From Oscillospiraceae bacterium (GTDB lineage: Bacteria; Bacillota; Clostridia; Oscillospirales; Oscillospiraceae): 59,001 nt of DNA. Every line of letters starts with the position of its first letter. Position 1 is the first letter of the stretch. Below the pieces are notes generated by a model. It saw only the letters and a program-made list of their open reading frames with translations. It ran no database searches and was not told the DNA's origin. A program made the translations under genes and the position numbers. Below, one piece after another: positions 1 through 8,645 of the stretch. The DNA lies in contig SVKU01000016.1 of NCBI GenBank assembly GCA_015068245.1, forward strand, positions 1 through 59,001, written 5' to 3'.

Positions 1-1536
1 CTTATCTCCGGCGGTCTGTCGTTTTTGCGTCCTTGCCTGACCTCCAGAGCCAGCGAGGGCATTGTCAAACGCCTGCGTGACGATTACTATTCCCACGTTC
101 AGCGTCTGCCCTACAGCTACCACACCGCTGCACAGACGGGAGACCTTATCCAGCGTGCCACCACTGATATTGACATGGTGCGCAGATTCCTTTCCGGATT
201 CTTACTGGAGTTTATCCGCACCACCGTATTCATCATTGTGGGTTTTTTCCTTATCGCATCAATCCACCTGCCGCTGACACTCATAACCTTTTCTCTGATG
301 CCGTTCATCGTGCTCGATTCCCTGCTGTTTGTGAGAAAAATCGAGCAGCTCAACGACGCTTTTGAGCAGCAGGAAGGCAGGGTCTACACCGTCATTCAGG
401 AAAACCTGACAGGTGCCAGAGTTGTAAGAGCTTTCGGCCGCCAAAGGCTGGAACTTGAAAAGCTTGTTGCTGCCAACGAAGACCTGAGAGGCAAGCACAT
501 AAAGCTGAACAATACTCTGGCTTTCCTGTGGTCCAGCCTTGATGTGCTGTGCGGATTGCAGATCGCACTTGTTTCCATCTGCGGCATCATTTTCGCAGTA
601 AAAGGCAGTCTCAGCCTTGGCCAGTACACAGCGTTCCTGTCTTACATATTCATTTTCCTGTGGCCCATCCGCAACTTCGGCAGAGTACTCAGCAACATGA
701 GCAAGGCTTTCATCGCCGTTAACCGTATTGAAGAAGTCATGGCCGAACCGGAAGAAGATGCCTGCGAAAGCGGTCTTACCCCCGACCTCAGCGGTGACAT
801 CGTGTTTGAAAACGTGTCCTTTGCCTACGGCGAACACGAGGTTCTGGATAACCTGAACATGACCATTCCCGGAGGAAAAACCATCGCAATATTAGGCGGT
901 ACAGGCAGCGGCAAGTCCACTCTGGTGCAGCTGCTGCAGCGGCTTTATGACCCGACAGGCGGTCGGATAACCGTAGGCGGGGTTGACATAACACAGATAA
1001 GGAAGTCTTACCTCCGTGACAAGACCGGCATAGTCATGCAGGAGCCGTTCCTGTATTCCAAGACCATCATGCAGAACATCGGAATCAAGCAGGAAAGCCC
1101 CGATGCCGAGGCTGTTTATGCCGCAGCTTCCACCGCTTCTGTCCACGACGACATTATGGAGTTTGAAAACGGATACGATACCATTGTGGGCGAACGAGGC
1201 GTTACCCTGTCCGGCGGTCAGAAGCAGCGTGTTGCCATCGCAAGAACGCTGATGTCCGACAGTAATATTCTGATTTTCGACGATTCCCTGTCTGCCGTGG
1301 ATACGGAAACGGATATGAAGATAAGAAAATCCCTGCTTGAAAAGCGTCAGGGTGTTACCACCATCATCATATCCCACCGAATTTCAACTCTTATGGAAGC
1401 AGACAAGATATTCGTTTTGAAAAACGGTCATATCCTTGAATCCGGCACCCACGACGAGCTTATCGCCATGGAAAACGGCGCATACCGCCGTGTGTTCGAG
1501 ATACAGAGCCACACAGGAGAGGAGGGTGACGAATAA
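1..1536 (+). CDS. ABC exporter half-transporter, first subunit (5' truncated by window edge)
   Basis: Permease-ATPase fusion of the ABCB/MdlB type. The reading frame is open from base 1, so the true start and first membrane helix lie upstream. The visible part holds the rest of the membrane domain and a full nucleotide-binding domain: Walker A GGTGSGKST (895-921), signature LSGGQKQR (1207-1230), Walker B ILIFDDSLSAVD (1267 onward) and an H-loop ISHR. The residue after the Walker B aspartate, normally the catalytic Glu, is Asp. The stop overlaps the next gene's start by one base (TAATG), so the two are co-translated and very probably form a heterodimer in the membrane. Substrate unknown; multidrug or peptide export is typical of the family. 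Confidence 0.93.
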   Translation, partial: LISGGLSFLRPCLTSRASEGIVKRLRDDYYSHVQRLPYSYHTAAQTGDLIQRATTDIDMVRRFLSGFLLEFIRTTVFIIVGFFLIASIHLPLTLITFSLMPFIVLDSLLFVRKIEQLNDAFEQQEGRVYTVIQENLTGARVVRAFGRQRLELEKLVAANEDLRGKHIKLNNTLAFLWSSLDVLCGLQIALVSICGIIFAVKGSLSLGQYTAFLSYIFIFLWPIRNFGRVLSNMSKAFIAVNRIEEVMAEPEEDACESGLTPDLSGDIVFENVSFAYGEHEVLDNLNMTIPGGKTIAILGGTGSGKSTLVQLLQRLYDPTGGRITVGGVDITQIRKSYLRDKTGIVMQEPFLYSKTIMQNIGIKQESPDAEAVYAAASTASVHDDIMEFENGYDTIVGERGVTLSGGQKQRVAIARTLMSDSNILIFDDSLSAVDTETDMKIRKSLLEKRQGVTTIIISHRISTLMEADKIFVLKNGHILESGTHDELIAMENGAYRRVFEIQSHTGEEGDE

Positions 1537-3359
1537 TGACCGAGAAGGATTATCAAAAGTCAAAGATAAAGCTTTCCACATGGAAAACTCTGCTCAGTCA
1601 GGAGCGTCACCGCTTCAAATACTTTGCCATTATCATTGCCTGCGGCATGGCACTGGGCATACTTGACCTTTGCGCTTCCCTGCTGAATATGCGGGCTATT
1701 GACGACTATATCGCTGCAGGCTCACTTGAAGGTTTTGGCGGATATGCCGTCCTTATCGTCCTTGTGCAGTTGGGATTTGCCTTTCTGGCCTTTGGATTCT
1801 GCACAGCCGCCGGTCGGCTGGAAGGTCACATGACCGCCGACCTGCGTGAAAAAGCTTTCAAAAAGCTCCAGACCATGAGCTTTTCTTATTACGACAAATC
1901 CAATGTTGGATATCTTCTGTCACGCCTGACGTCTGACATTTCCAGAGCCACCGAAACCGTGTCCTGGAGCTGTATCGACCTTGGCTGGGGTGTAATGTCC
2001 ATCATTGCTTCCCTTATCGGTATGTTTGCGGTAAATCCGAGGCTGTCGGTAATTATCATCACCGCCGTGCCTTTCATCGCTGTTATTTCCGTGTTCTTCC
2101 AGAAGAAGATCATCAAGCATCAGCGTGAGACAAGAAAGCTCAACTCCATGATAATCTCCGGGTTCAACGAGGGTATCATGGGCGCTGCCACCACCAAAAC
2201 CCTGGTGCGTGAGGAGCTGAACTATAAGGAGTTTTCCGATGTTACCGGACGTATGAGACGGGCTTCGTTCTCTGCTGCCATGATCTCCGCACTGTATCTG
2301 CCCGTGGCATCGCTGATCATCTCCATGGCCACCGCCACCATCCTGCTGCGTGGCGGTCACGACGTACAAAACGGGCTTATAACCATCGGTCAGCTGAACT
2401 TTTTCATAAACATCGGCAACATGATGTTTGAGCCTATCCGTTCCTTTGCAGGCATCTTTGCCGAGTTCCAGTCATGTCAGGCTGCCGCTGAGCGTGTGGC
2501 AGACGTGTTGGAAGCTCAGTCAGACATTATCGACCCGCCTGAGATCGAGGAAAAATATGGCGATATCTTTACCGCAAAGCGTGAAAACTGGGAGCCTGTC
2601 CGTGGTGAAGTTGAGTTCAAAGACGTCACATTCCAATACATCGACGGCGAAAAGGTTTTGAAAAATTTCAACCTCCACGTCAAGCCCGGCGAAAGCATCG
2701 CTCTGGTGGGCGAGACCGGCAGCGGTAAATCCACCATAGTCAATCTTGTGTGCCGTTTCTATGAACCCCAAAGCGGTCAGGTGCTGATTGACGGACGCGA
2801 TGTTAAGGAACGCAGCCAGCTTTGGCTCCAGTCCAATCTGGGCTATGTACTGCAGACACCCCACCTGTTCTCGGGCACCATTGCCGAAAACATTCGGTAC
2901 GGCAAGCTGGACGCAACCGATGAACAGATACGTCAGGCAGCCATAACAGTTGGCGCAGACGAGTTTATTCAGACTTTGGAAAAGGGCTACGACACCGAGG
3001 TTGGTGAAGGCGGCAGTCTGCTGTCCACCGGTCAGAAGCAGCTTATTTCCTTTGCCAGAGCCATCATTGCCGACCCTGCCATTTTCGTGCTGGACGAGGC
3101 CACTTCTTCCATAGACACCGAGTCTGAGATGCAGATACAAGCAGCCATCGAAACTCTGCTCAGCTCCCGCACCAGTTTTATCGTGGCACATCGTCTTTCC
3201 ACTATACGCAACGCTGACCGCATTCTTGTCATTGGCGGCGGCGAGATACTGGAATCCGGCAATCACGCCCAGCTGATGGCACAGCGTGGAAGATACTATA
3301 ACCTGTATATCAACCGCTTTGTGTCAGGTCAGGTCGAGCAGTCGGTTCAGGCCATATAA
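1536..3359 (+). CDS. ABC exporter half-transporter, second subunit
   Basis: 607-residue ABC exporter half with an N-terminal six-helix membrane domain and a C-terminal ATPase domain: Walker A GETGSGKST, Walker B IFVLDEATSSID with the normal catalytic Glu, and H-loop VAHRLST. Its signature motif reads LSTGQ instead of LSGGQ. In heterodimeric exporters the degenerate ATP site is built from the Walker B of one subunit and the signature of the other. Here exactly those two elements are altered (Asp in the partner's Walker B, LSTGQ here), so the pair fits the asymmetric BmrCD/TM287-288 type. The ATG overlaps the upstream stop by one base; a hairpin terminator follows the stop. Substrate cannot be read from sequence. 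Confidence 0.95.
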   Translation: MTEKDYQKSKIKLSTWKTLLSQERHRFKYFAIIIACGMALGILDLCASLLNMRAIDDYIAAGSLEGFGGYAVLIVLVQLGFAFLAFGFCTAAGRLEGHMTADLREKAFKKLQTMSFSYYDKSNVGYLLSRLTSDISRATETVSWSCIDLGWGVMSIIASLIGMFAVNPRLSVIIITAVPFIAVISVFFQKKIIKHQRETRKLNSMIISGFNEGIMGAATTKTLVREELNYKEFSDVTGRMRRASFSAAMISALYLPVASLIISMATATILLRGGHDVQNGLITIGQLNFFINIGNMMFEPIRSFAGIFAEFQSCQAAAERVADVLEAQSDIIDPPEIEEKYGDIFTAKRENWEPVRGEVEFKDVTFQYIDGEKVLKNFNLHVKPGESIALVGETGSGKSTIVNLVCRFYEPQSGQVLIDGRDVKERSQLWLQSNLGYVLQTPHLFSGTIAENIRYGKLDATDEQIRQAAITVGADEFIQTLEKGYDTEVGEGGSLLSTGQKQLISFARAIIADPAIFVLDEATSSIDTESEMQIQAAIETLLSSRTSFIVAHRLSTIRNADRILVIGGGEILESGNHAQLMAQRGRYYNLYINRFVSGQVEQSVQAI

Positions 3360-3420
3360 CGGCTGACCTCAGGCAACCGCAAGGGTCGTCCCTGCGGGTT
3401 CCGGCTCAATTTGAATAAAT

Positions 3421-3454
3421 AATCCCCCTTGCGGAAAACTCCGCAAGGGGGATT
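3421..3454. terminator. Bidirectional intrinsic terminator
   Basis: Perfect 15-bp inverted repeat AATCCCCCTTGCGGA / TCCGCAAGGGGGATT with a 4-nt loop, between convergent genes (ABC exporter on plus, secreted protein on minus). A/T tracts flank both sides, so it can serve both transcripts. Confidence 0.85.
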
Positions 3455-3481
3455 ATTTAAACGATTTATTATTTACTTAAT

Positions 3482-4459
3482 CTATTTTGCAGGTGCAAAC
3501 TCAACGGCGATGGTATGGTCGGCGGTGACCTCAGAGAAGGTGTACTTCAAGGTGAGAGGCACGGAAACGCCGTCCACAGTGATCTTGTCGATGGTGTAGC
3601 CGGTCTGGGGAACGATATTGATCTCAGCACCGGTGCCGCTGACAACGTCGACAGTCAGATAGCTGACGACCTTATTATCGGTAAACTTGGCATCTGCACA
3701 GCTTACGCCGCCACCCTGATTGGTGATGGCAGTGATCTTATAAGTATCACTTACAACAGTGCCCAGATCATAGTGAGCATGGACGGTGCAGCCATGCTTG
3801 CCGCAGCCGGCATATGCGCAGGGAACATGACCGCAGGTTTCGGCATCGCCGCGATAGATCTTCACGGTATAAGTTCTGGTCACTTCAGTGGTTCTGTAAA
3901 TGGGATACCATCTGAAATACACAGGTCTCTGAGGAGCAGGTCTCTGTTCGGGTTCAGGTCTGGGTTCAGGTCTGGGATCTGCAGGGGTCTCAGGCTTGGA
4001 TTCGGGCTTGGGATCTGCAGGGGTCTCGGGTTCGGGTCTGGGTTCGGGCTTATCGTTCTGAACAGGGGTCTTGTATACCCAGAAAGGAGAACGGATATAG
4101 GTGTATCTGTAAGGAGATACGGTGACCTCAACGGTGTTCCAGCCTTCGTCCAGCTTAACTTCAAAATTGTTGCTGTAACCGGGAATGGACTTGCCGTCTT
4201 TGGTAACCTTGATGGAACCGTATCTTCCGGTAATGTCAACATCGATGATCGCCTTGTCTGTGGACTTGTCAACATAGGCAGTCAAAGTGTCGCCGCACTC
4301 GCTCTTGCAGCAAAGGTCATCGGCAACCACATCAATATCAGCAGTGAATTTGTCGTAATAGTAGTATCTGTAGCTCGGTACGGCCGCAGAAGCAAACACG
4401 CAGCAGACAGATACGATCATTGCCACTGTAAGCAGCAGCGAAATGACTCTCTTCTTCAT
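3482..4459 (-). CDS. Secreted Tyr/Pro-rich protein with C-terminal InlB-type repeat domain
   Basis: About 325 residues starting at the MKKR methionine (4459), chosen because GGAGG lies 8 bases upstream and the signal peptide begins there. Order of parts: signal peptide ending near ASA; a Tyr-rich segment (RYYYYDKF); a beta-rich domain with YRYTYIRSPFW; a linker of Pro-Glu/Pro-Lys repeats (PEPRPEPETPADPKPE and similar); a short Cys/His-containing stretch (CGHVPCAYAGCGKHGC) that could bind metal; and a C-terminal domain ending ADHTIAVEFAP, the hallmark of divergent InlB B-repeats found in Gram-positive surface proteins. No LPXTG anchor is visible, so it is probably secreted or loosely wall-associated. 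Function unknown. Confidence 0.85.
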   Translation of the reverse strand: MKKRVISLLLTVAMIVSVCCVFASAAVPSYRYYYYDKFTADIDVVADDLCCKSECGDTLTAYVDKSTDKAIIDVDITGRYGSIKVTKDGKSIPGYSNNFEVKLDEGWNTVEVTVSPYRYTYIRSPFWVYKTPVQNDKPEPRPEPETPADPKPESKPETPADPRPEPRPEPEQRPAPQRPVYFRWYPIYRTTEVTRTYTVKIYRGDAETCGHVPCAYAGCGKHGCTVHAHYDLGTVVSDTYKITAITNQGGGVSCADAKFTDNKVVSYLTVDVVSGTGAEINIVPQTGYTIDKITVDGVSVPLTLKYTFSEVTADHTIAVEFAPAK

Positions 4460-4596
4460 TTTATATTCCTCCATTTTCAACATAATGTTTTGTTGTTATG
4501 TCATTTACATACTACACCATTCAGTCATAATTTGTCAAACATTATAATACAATCTCCTGTACGTATTTTTTATTCAACCCGGCAGGAGGTTTCGAT

Positions 4597-5388
4597 ATGC
4601 AGCATCAGATTCCCGGCAAAAGCCGTCACGAAAGACCAATCGACGCATATTTCATCGGTTCCGGAAGAATCCGGGTGCTTATCAATGGTGCCCATCACGC
4701 CAACGAATGGATAACTTCCATGATACTGCGAAGGTATTTGCTAGATTATGTAAACCAAAACGTACAGCTGTGTGCAGTCCCTCAGGTAAATCCCGATGGG
4801 GTTGCATTGGTAACCGGAAAAGCCACAAAGGAGGAAACCGATGCCGCCAGGCGGATCGCTCTCCAATACCCACACATACCATTCCCTTTTGGCTGGAAAT
4901 CCAATCTCAGTGGCGTTGATTTGAACCTCAACTATCCTGCAGGGTGGGAAAAAGCAGTTGAGATCAAAGCAGCTTCGGGAGTTTCCTCACCCGCTCCAAG
5001 GGATTATCCCGGTCCTTATCCCCTTTCCGAGCCGGAAACACAGACTATGGTTTCCCTGACCGACTCATTTGACCCTCATATGACCATATCTTTCCACACT
5101 CAGGGTATGGAGATATACTATAGGTATAAGGATATGGAGCCGGAGTGTTCAAGGCTCATAGCCCGGCAGGCTGCAGATGCTTCGGGATACCTCATTGCCG
5201 ATGTCCCCGATGTGTCAGGTCATGCAGGTTATAAAGACTGGTTTATCCTCAGCCGGAATCGTCCCGGACTGACCGTGGAAGCAGGAATAGGAGAAAACCC
5301 CCTGGAAATCGCACAGTTTGAAGAAGTATATAGCAGCTGCCGTCTGTTAATTGATGCTGCCATCGACTCCCTTTGTAGACAGCTTTGA
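4597..5388 (+). CDS. M14-family zinc carboxypeptidase (gamma-D-glutamyl-diamino acid peptidase type)
   Basis: 263 residues with a compact M14 catalytic domain. Visible residues: zinc ligands H34 and E37 in GAHHANEW, NPDG at 65-68, the substrate-binding segment GVDLNLNYPAGW (106-117), third zinc ligand H167 in SFHTQG, and catalytic E228 in LTVEAG. This resembles peptidases that trim the gamma-D-Glu-diamino acid bond of murein peptides. There is no signal peptide or LysM domain, so it probably acts in the cytoplasm on recycled wall peptides; this is inference. The start is supported by AGGAGGT at 4584-4590. It stands alone between a divergent secreted-protein gene and the CDF exporter. Confidence 0.9.
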   Translation: MQHQIPGKSRHERPIDAYFIGSGRIRVLINGAHHANEWITSMILRRYLLDYVNQNVQLCAVPQVNPDGVALVTGKATKEETDAARRIALQYPHIPFPFGWKSNLSGVDLNLNYPAGWEKAVEIKAASGVSSPAPRDYPGPYPLSEPETQTMVSLTDSFDPHMTISFHTQGMEIYYRYKDMEPECSRLIARQAADASGYLIADVPDVSGHAGYKDWFILSRNRPGLTVEAGIGENPLEIAQFEEVYSSCRLLIDAAIDSLCRQL

Positions 5389-5447
5389 TGTGTTGTGGTA
5401 AAATATTGCTGCATGGATGGTGTGTTTATGGCCTCATATGCCCAAAC

Positions 5448-5562
5448 AGCTCCCTCTGATGAGGGAGCTGTCAGCGAAGCTGACTGAGGGAGAGATAATA
5501 GCACCATCAATGTATTCTCTCTCCCTCCGGCCCTTCGGGCCACCTCCCTCATCAGAGGGAGG
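5448..5562. repeat. Intergenic palindromic element (CTCCCTC hairpins)
   Basis: Two related palindromes, AGCTCCCTC-TGAT-GAGGGAGCT (5448-5469) and ACCTCCCTC-ATCA-GAGGGAGGT (5542-5562), flank a GC-rich centre with CCGGCCCTTCGGGCC. The outer arms are also complementary to each other, so the whole element could fold as one long hairpin. No gene is visible between 5389 and 5620. Confidence 0.7.
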
Positions 5563-5620
5563 TACAGAGCATTCTGCATAAATTGCAGACTTCTGCAATT
5601 GAAGAAAGGACTCAACGCCA

Positions 5621-6790
5621 ATGACGAATCTACTTATCAAAACCTTTATTAAGGACCCGGACAATGTGCTGTCGGGCAGTGTTCGCTCGGCTTACGGTAA
5701 GCTTGCCGGCATAGTAGGCATAGTATGCAACATTATATTGTTTATAGCAAAACTTGCGGCAGGTCTACTGTTTGGCAGCGTATCTGTCACGGCTGACGCC
5801 ATAAACAACCTGTCCGACGCTTCCTCATCCATTGTTACACTGATCGGATTCAAACTGGGCGAAAAACCCGCAGACAAGGATCACCCCTTTGGCCATGCCA
5901 GAATGGAGTACCTTTCCGGGCTTGCGGTGGCAGTAATGATACTCGTTATAGGCGTTGAACTTATCAAAACCTCCGTTGAAAAGATAATCCACCCCAGTGA
6001 TGTGGAATTCACCGTACTTACGGCCGCTGTGCTGATACTTTCCATCGCCGTTAAGCTGTGGATGTCCTTATTCAACAAAACTCTGGGCAAAAAAATCTGC
6101 TCTTCCGCCCTCGAAGCCACAGCCGCAGACTGCCGGAATGACGTTTTATCCACCGGTGTTGTTTTGCTGGCCGGAATCATATCCGTTGTGTTTGACATCA
6201 GTATAGACGGATATGCCGGTCTGCTGGTGGCAGTATTCATTCTGATAAGCGGCATTGGCATAGCCAAAGAAACCATCGACCCTATTCTCGGCTGCGCACC
6301 GGACGAGAGCCTTGTGGACTATATCCGGCAGAAAGTCGAAGCTTATGACGATATCCTGGGCATGCATGACCTGTATATCCACGATTACGGCCCCGGCAGA
6401 CGCTTCGCATCATGCCATGTGGAAATCGACAGGAACATCGATCCTCTGTGTGCCCATGATCTGATAGACAACATTGAACGCTGCTTCATGGAAGATGACT
6501 GCATTCAGCTGGTCATACATTACGACCCTGTTGTAACCGATGATGAAGAGCTAAACACCATGAAAGCCGTGGTGCTTGAGCGAATCCACTCCATCGATCC
6601 CCGGCTCAGTATCCACGATTTCCGCATGGTTCGCGGTTTTGACCACACGAACCTTATCTTCGACATGGTCATTCCCTCCGAGTTTCAGTGCAGCACCATT
6701 GAATTAACAGCACAGGTAAACGACGCTGTCCAGATGGGCGATATGAAATACTATGCCGTAATTGATTACGACATAGAGTATTTTAATTAA
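5621..6790 (+). CDS. Cation diffusion facilitator metal exporter with two C-terminal domains
   Basis: 389 residues, against roughly 300 for a standard CDF protein. The N-terminal membrane domain shows the family motif HPFGHARMEYLSGL and two intramembrane metal sites: NNLSD in the second helix and DCRND (DxxxD) in the fifth. In this family HxxxD is associated with zinc while DxxxD-like sites are associated with manganese or iron, so Mn/Fe efflux is the better guess. The C-terminal part contains two consecutive cytoplasmic alpha/beta units (around residues 230-300 and 310-389) rather than one. The start is supported by GAAAGGA upstream. Monocistronic by spacing. Confidence 0.92.
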   Translation: MTNLLIKTFIKDPDNVLSGSVRSAYGKLAGIVGIVCNIILFIAKLAAGLLFGSVSVTADAINNLSDASSSIVTLIGFKLGEKPADKDHPFGHARMEYLSGLAVAVMILVIGVELIKTSVEKIIHPSDVEFTVLTAAVLILSIAVKLWMSLFNKTLGKKICSSALEATAADCRNDVLSTGVVLLAGIISVVFDISIDGYAGLLVAVFILISGIGIAKETIDPILGCAPDESLVDYIRQKVEAYDDILGMHDLYIHDYGPGRRFASCHVEIDRNIDPLCAHDLIDNIERCFMEDDCIQLVIHYDPVVTDDEELNTMKAVVLERIHSIDPRLSIHDFRMVRGFDHTNLIFDMVIPSEFQCSTIELTAQVNDAVQMGDMKYYAVIDYDIEYFN

Positions 6791-6864
6791 TTCTTAAATC
6801 GAAATGCCAACCTGAGCGATAACGCCTAACGTGGCGTATTACGCCGACTACGCACAGCCCCTCT

Positions 6865-6949
6865 GTCATTGCGAGGAGATGCGTAAGCATCGACGTGGCA
6901 ATCCGTTTTCTTTTTCGGATTCTCACGTCGCTTCGCTCCCCAGAATGAC
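6865..6949. repeat. Intergenic repeat R1 (GTCATTGCGAGGAG...GAATGAC)
   Basis: About 85-nt element with complementary ends (GTCATTGCGAGGAG... and ...CTCCCCAGAATGAC) and an inner pair around AATCCGTTTTC / CGGATT. Related copies lie at 16474-16555 and 20860-20946. It sits in the 565-nt gap between the CDF gene and livJ, which holds no gene. Confidence 0.8.
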
Positions 6950-6970
6950 AGTGGGAACGTAACATATTTA

Positions 6971-7088
6971 CACCTCAAACGCAAACCAATGAAATGTTTG
7001 CGTTTGAGAGAGGAGATGCAGTGCTGCATTTGAGCTTACGGATTTATCCGTAAGCGATTCCGGCAGCGCTTGCGTCGACGACGTAGGG
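6971..7088 (-). repeat. 118-nt intergenic repeat, copy A (inverted relative to copy B)
   Basis: The reverse complement matches 12489-12606 over 118 nt with about five differences by eye. Internal hairpins: CAAACGCAAAC...GTTTGCGTTTG and CTTACGGATTTATCCGTAAG. It abuts another module (7082-7142) at a CGTAGGG junction. Confidence 0.85.
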
Positions 7089-7142
7089 AACGAAGTCCTA
7101 GTCGTTCCGCATTGGGCCATCGAGGACGCCGACCCCTACGGC
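7082..7142. repeat. Intergenic repeat R5 (GTAGGGAACG...CGACCCCTAC)
   Basis: The reverse complement resembles 19858-19914 (GGAACGACGAGGACGTCGTTCCC and GGCGTCCTCGA are shared). It begins and ends with GTAGGG/CCCTAC, as most modules in this window do. Confidence 0.7.
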
Positions 7143-7250
7143 GAACAATGGGACACTATTTTCTTTACTGCCCGTTTCCAATAATTCGCTGTGTTTTTTG
7201 TGCATAATTAACATATTTTTAACAGTTTCAAATATTTGGAGCACAAATCG

Positions 7251-7280
7251 TTGATTTTTGGAGTACCAAAGTAGTATAAT
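7251..7280 (+). promoter_or_regulatory. SigA-type promoter of the liv operon
   Basis: TTGATT (7251-7256), 18-nt spacer, TATAAT (7275-7280), 76 bases before the livJ start. AT-rich sequence lies upstream. Confidence 0.75.
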
Positions 7281-7355
7281 ACATGTTGTAACGTGGCCGT
7301 GGACATTTGTCTTTCACAGTCCGTCACATACATACATCAAAAGGAGAAACACAAA

Positions 7356-8528
7356 ATGAAAATGAGAAGAGTACTTTCTCTGGTACTGGCTGTTCTGATG
7401 CTGGCCGCCCTCATGGCAGGCTGCTCCGGTTCTTCCAATAAGAACGTCATTAAGATCGGCGTTTTCGAGCCCGCTTCCGGCGACAACGGCGCAGGCGGCA
7501 AGCAGGAAACCCTGGGCATCCAGTATGCCAACCAGGAAACCCCCACCGTTACCATCGGCGGCAAGGAATACACCGTCGAACTGTCCATCGTTGACAACGA
7601 ATCTTCCAACGATAAGGCCGCTACCGCTGCCAGCCAGCTGGTAAGCAACGGCTGCTGCGTCGTTCTCGGTTCCTACGGCTCCGGCGTCTCCATCGCTGCA
7701 AGCCCCACCTTTGAGCAGGCAGGCATCCCCGCCATCGGCGTCACCTGCACCAACCCCCAGGTTACCGAAGGCAACGATCATTACTTCCGTATCTGCTTCC
7801 TGGATCCCTTCCAGGGCACTGTCCTTGCTAACTTTGCAAGTGCTGAGCTGGGCGCAACCAAGGCTTACTGCCTTGCCAAGCTGGGCGACGACTATTCCGT
7901 CGGTCTGTGCAACTACTTCATCGAAGCCTTTGAAGGCCTCGGCGGCGAAGTAGTTTACGAAACCTTCCCCGAAGGCAACTCCGACTTCGCTTCCTACGTT
8001 GCCAACGCTGCCAACGCCGGAGCTGAAGTCTTCTTCGCTCCCGTTTCCACCGAAGCTGCTGCCCTGATCATCGACCAGGTTGCCGCTCAGGGTCTCGACA
8101 TGCCCATGCTGGCAGGCGACACCTGGGACTCCAACGTTATCCTGAACGCTGCCAACGGCAAGGCTGTTGACATCTATGTTACCACCTTCTATCAGGAAGG
8201 CGGCGACCCCGACTTCGACGCCGGTGTTAAGGAATGGATCAACGCTGACGCTACTGCCAAGACCAACAACGGCGGCGACGACACCATCGCAGCTGTTACC
8301 GCTATGGGTTACGATGCTTACTATGTAGCTCTGGAAGCCATCAAGGCTGCCGATTCTGCTGAGCCTGCCAAGATCATGGAAGCTCTGTGGAACGTCAACT
8401 ATGAAGGCGTTTCCGGCCCCATCACCTTCGGTGAACACGGCAACGCTAACCGTGACACCGCATTCGTCAAGCACGCCAACACCGAAACCGGTGCCTGGGA
8501 ATTCATCGCACAGCAGGGTGTTAACTAA
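7356..8528 (+). CDS. livJ: Branched-chain amino acid ABC transporter, substrate-binding lipoprotein
   Basis: 390-residue type I periplasmic-binding-fold protein that captures Leu/Ile/Val or a related ligand outside the cell for the LivHMGF permease. The start at MKMRR is chosen because AAGGAG lies just upstream and the signal peptide begins there; a longer upstream extension would not be a signal sequence. Lipobox LMAGC with lipidated C23, then IKIGVFEPASGDNG, typical of the Leu-binding family. Codon use is strongly biased (GGC, GAA, AAG, GCT), suggesting high expression, and a hairpin terminator follows, as expected when the binding protein is made in excess over the permease. Confidence 0.96.
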   Translation: MKMRRVLSLVLAVLMLAALMAGCSGSSNKNVIKIGVFEPASGDNGAGGKQETLGIQYANQETPTVTIGGKEYTVELSIVDNESSNDKAATAASQLVSNGCCVVLGSYGSGVSIAASPTFEQAGIPAIGVTCTNPQVTEGNDHYFRICFLDPFQGTVLANFASAELGATKAYCLAKLGDDYSVGLCNYFIEAFEGLGGEVVYETFPEGNSDFASYVANAANAGAEVFFAPVSTEAAALIIDQVAAQGLDMPMLAGDTWDSNVILNAANGKAVDIYVTTFYQEGGDPDFDAGVKEWINADATAKTNNGGDDTIAAVTAMGYDAYYVALEAIKAADSAEPAKIMEALWNVNYEGVSGPITFGEHGNANRDTAFVKHANTETGAWEFIAQQGVN

Positions 8529-8565
8529 TTAAAGCCAACTGCTGATATCCGCAACACATAACTAT

Positions 8566-8609
8566 ACGGCGGCGGGTAAGTCAGCCCGCCGCCGTGATAC
8601 TTTTTCTTT
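8566..8609 (+). terminator. Intercistronic terminator/attenuator between livJ and livH
   Basis: Stem CGGCGGCGGG (8567-8576) / CCCGCCGCCG (8585-8594) with an 8-nt loop, followed by ACTTTTTCTTT. It should end or stabilise most livJ mRNA while letting some transcription into livHMGF. Confidence 0.8.
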
Positions 8610-8645
8610 CAGTTACCCCAACTCCAACCCCCGGAGGTCGTTCAA

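Noticed and set aside
3515-4714. 399-codon plus-strand frame opposite the secreted protein, running into the carboxypeptidase gene
   Set aside because: It arises from the Pro/Glu repeat coding region and would overlap the real M14 gene in another frame.
7314-8474. Long minus-strand frame opposite livJ
   Set aside because: Same cause: biased third positions of livJ. Composition is Gly/Val/Asp-rich without domain features.
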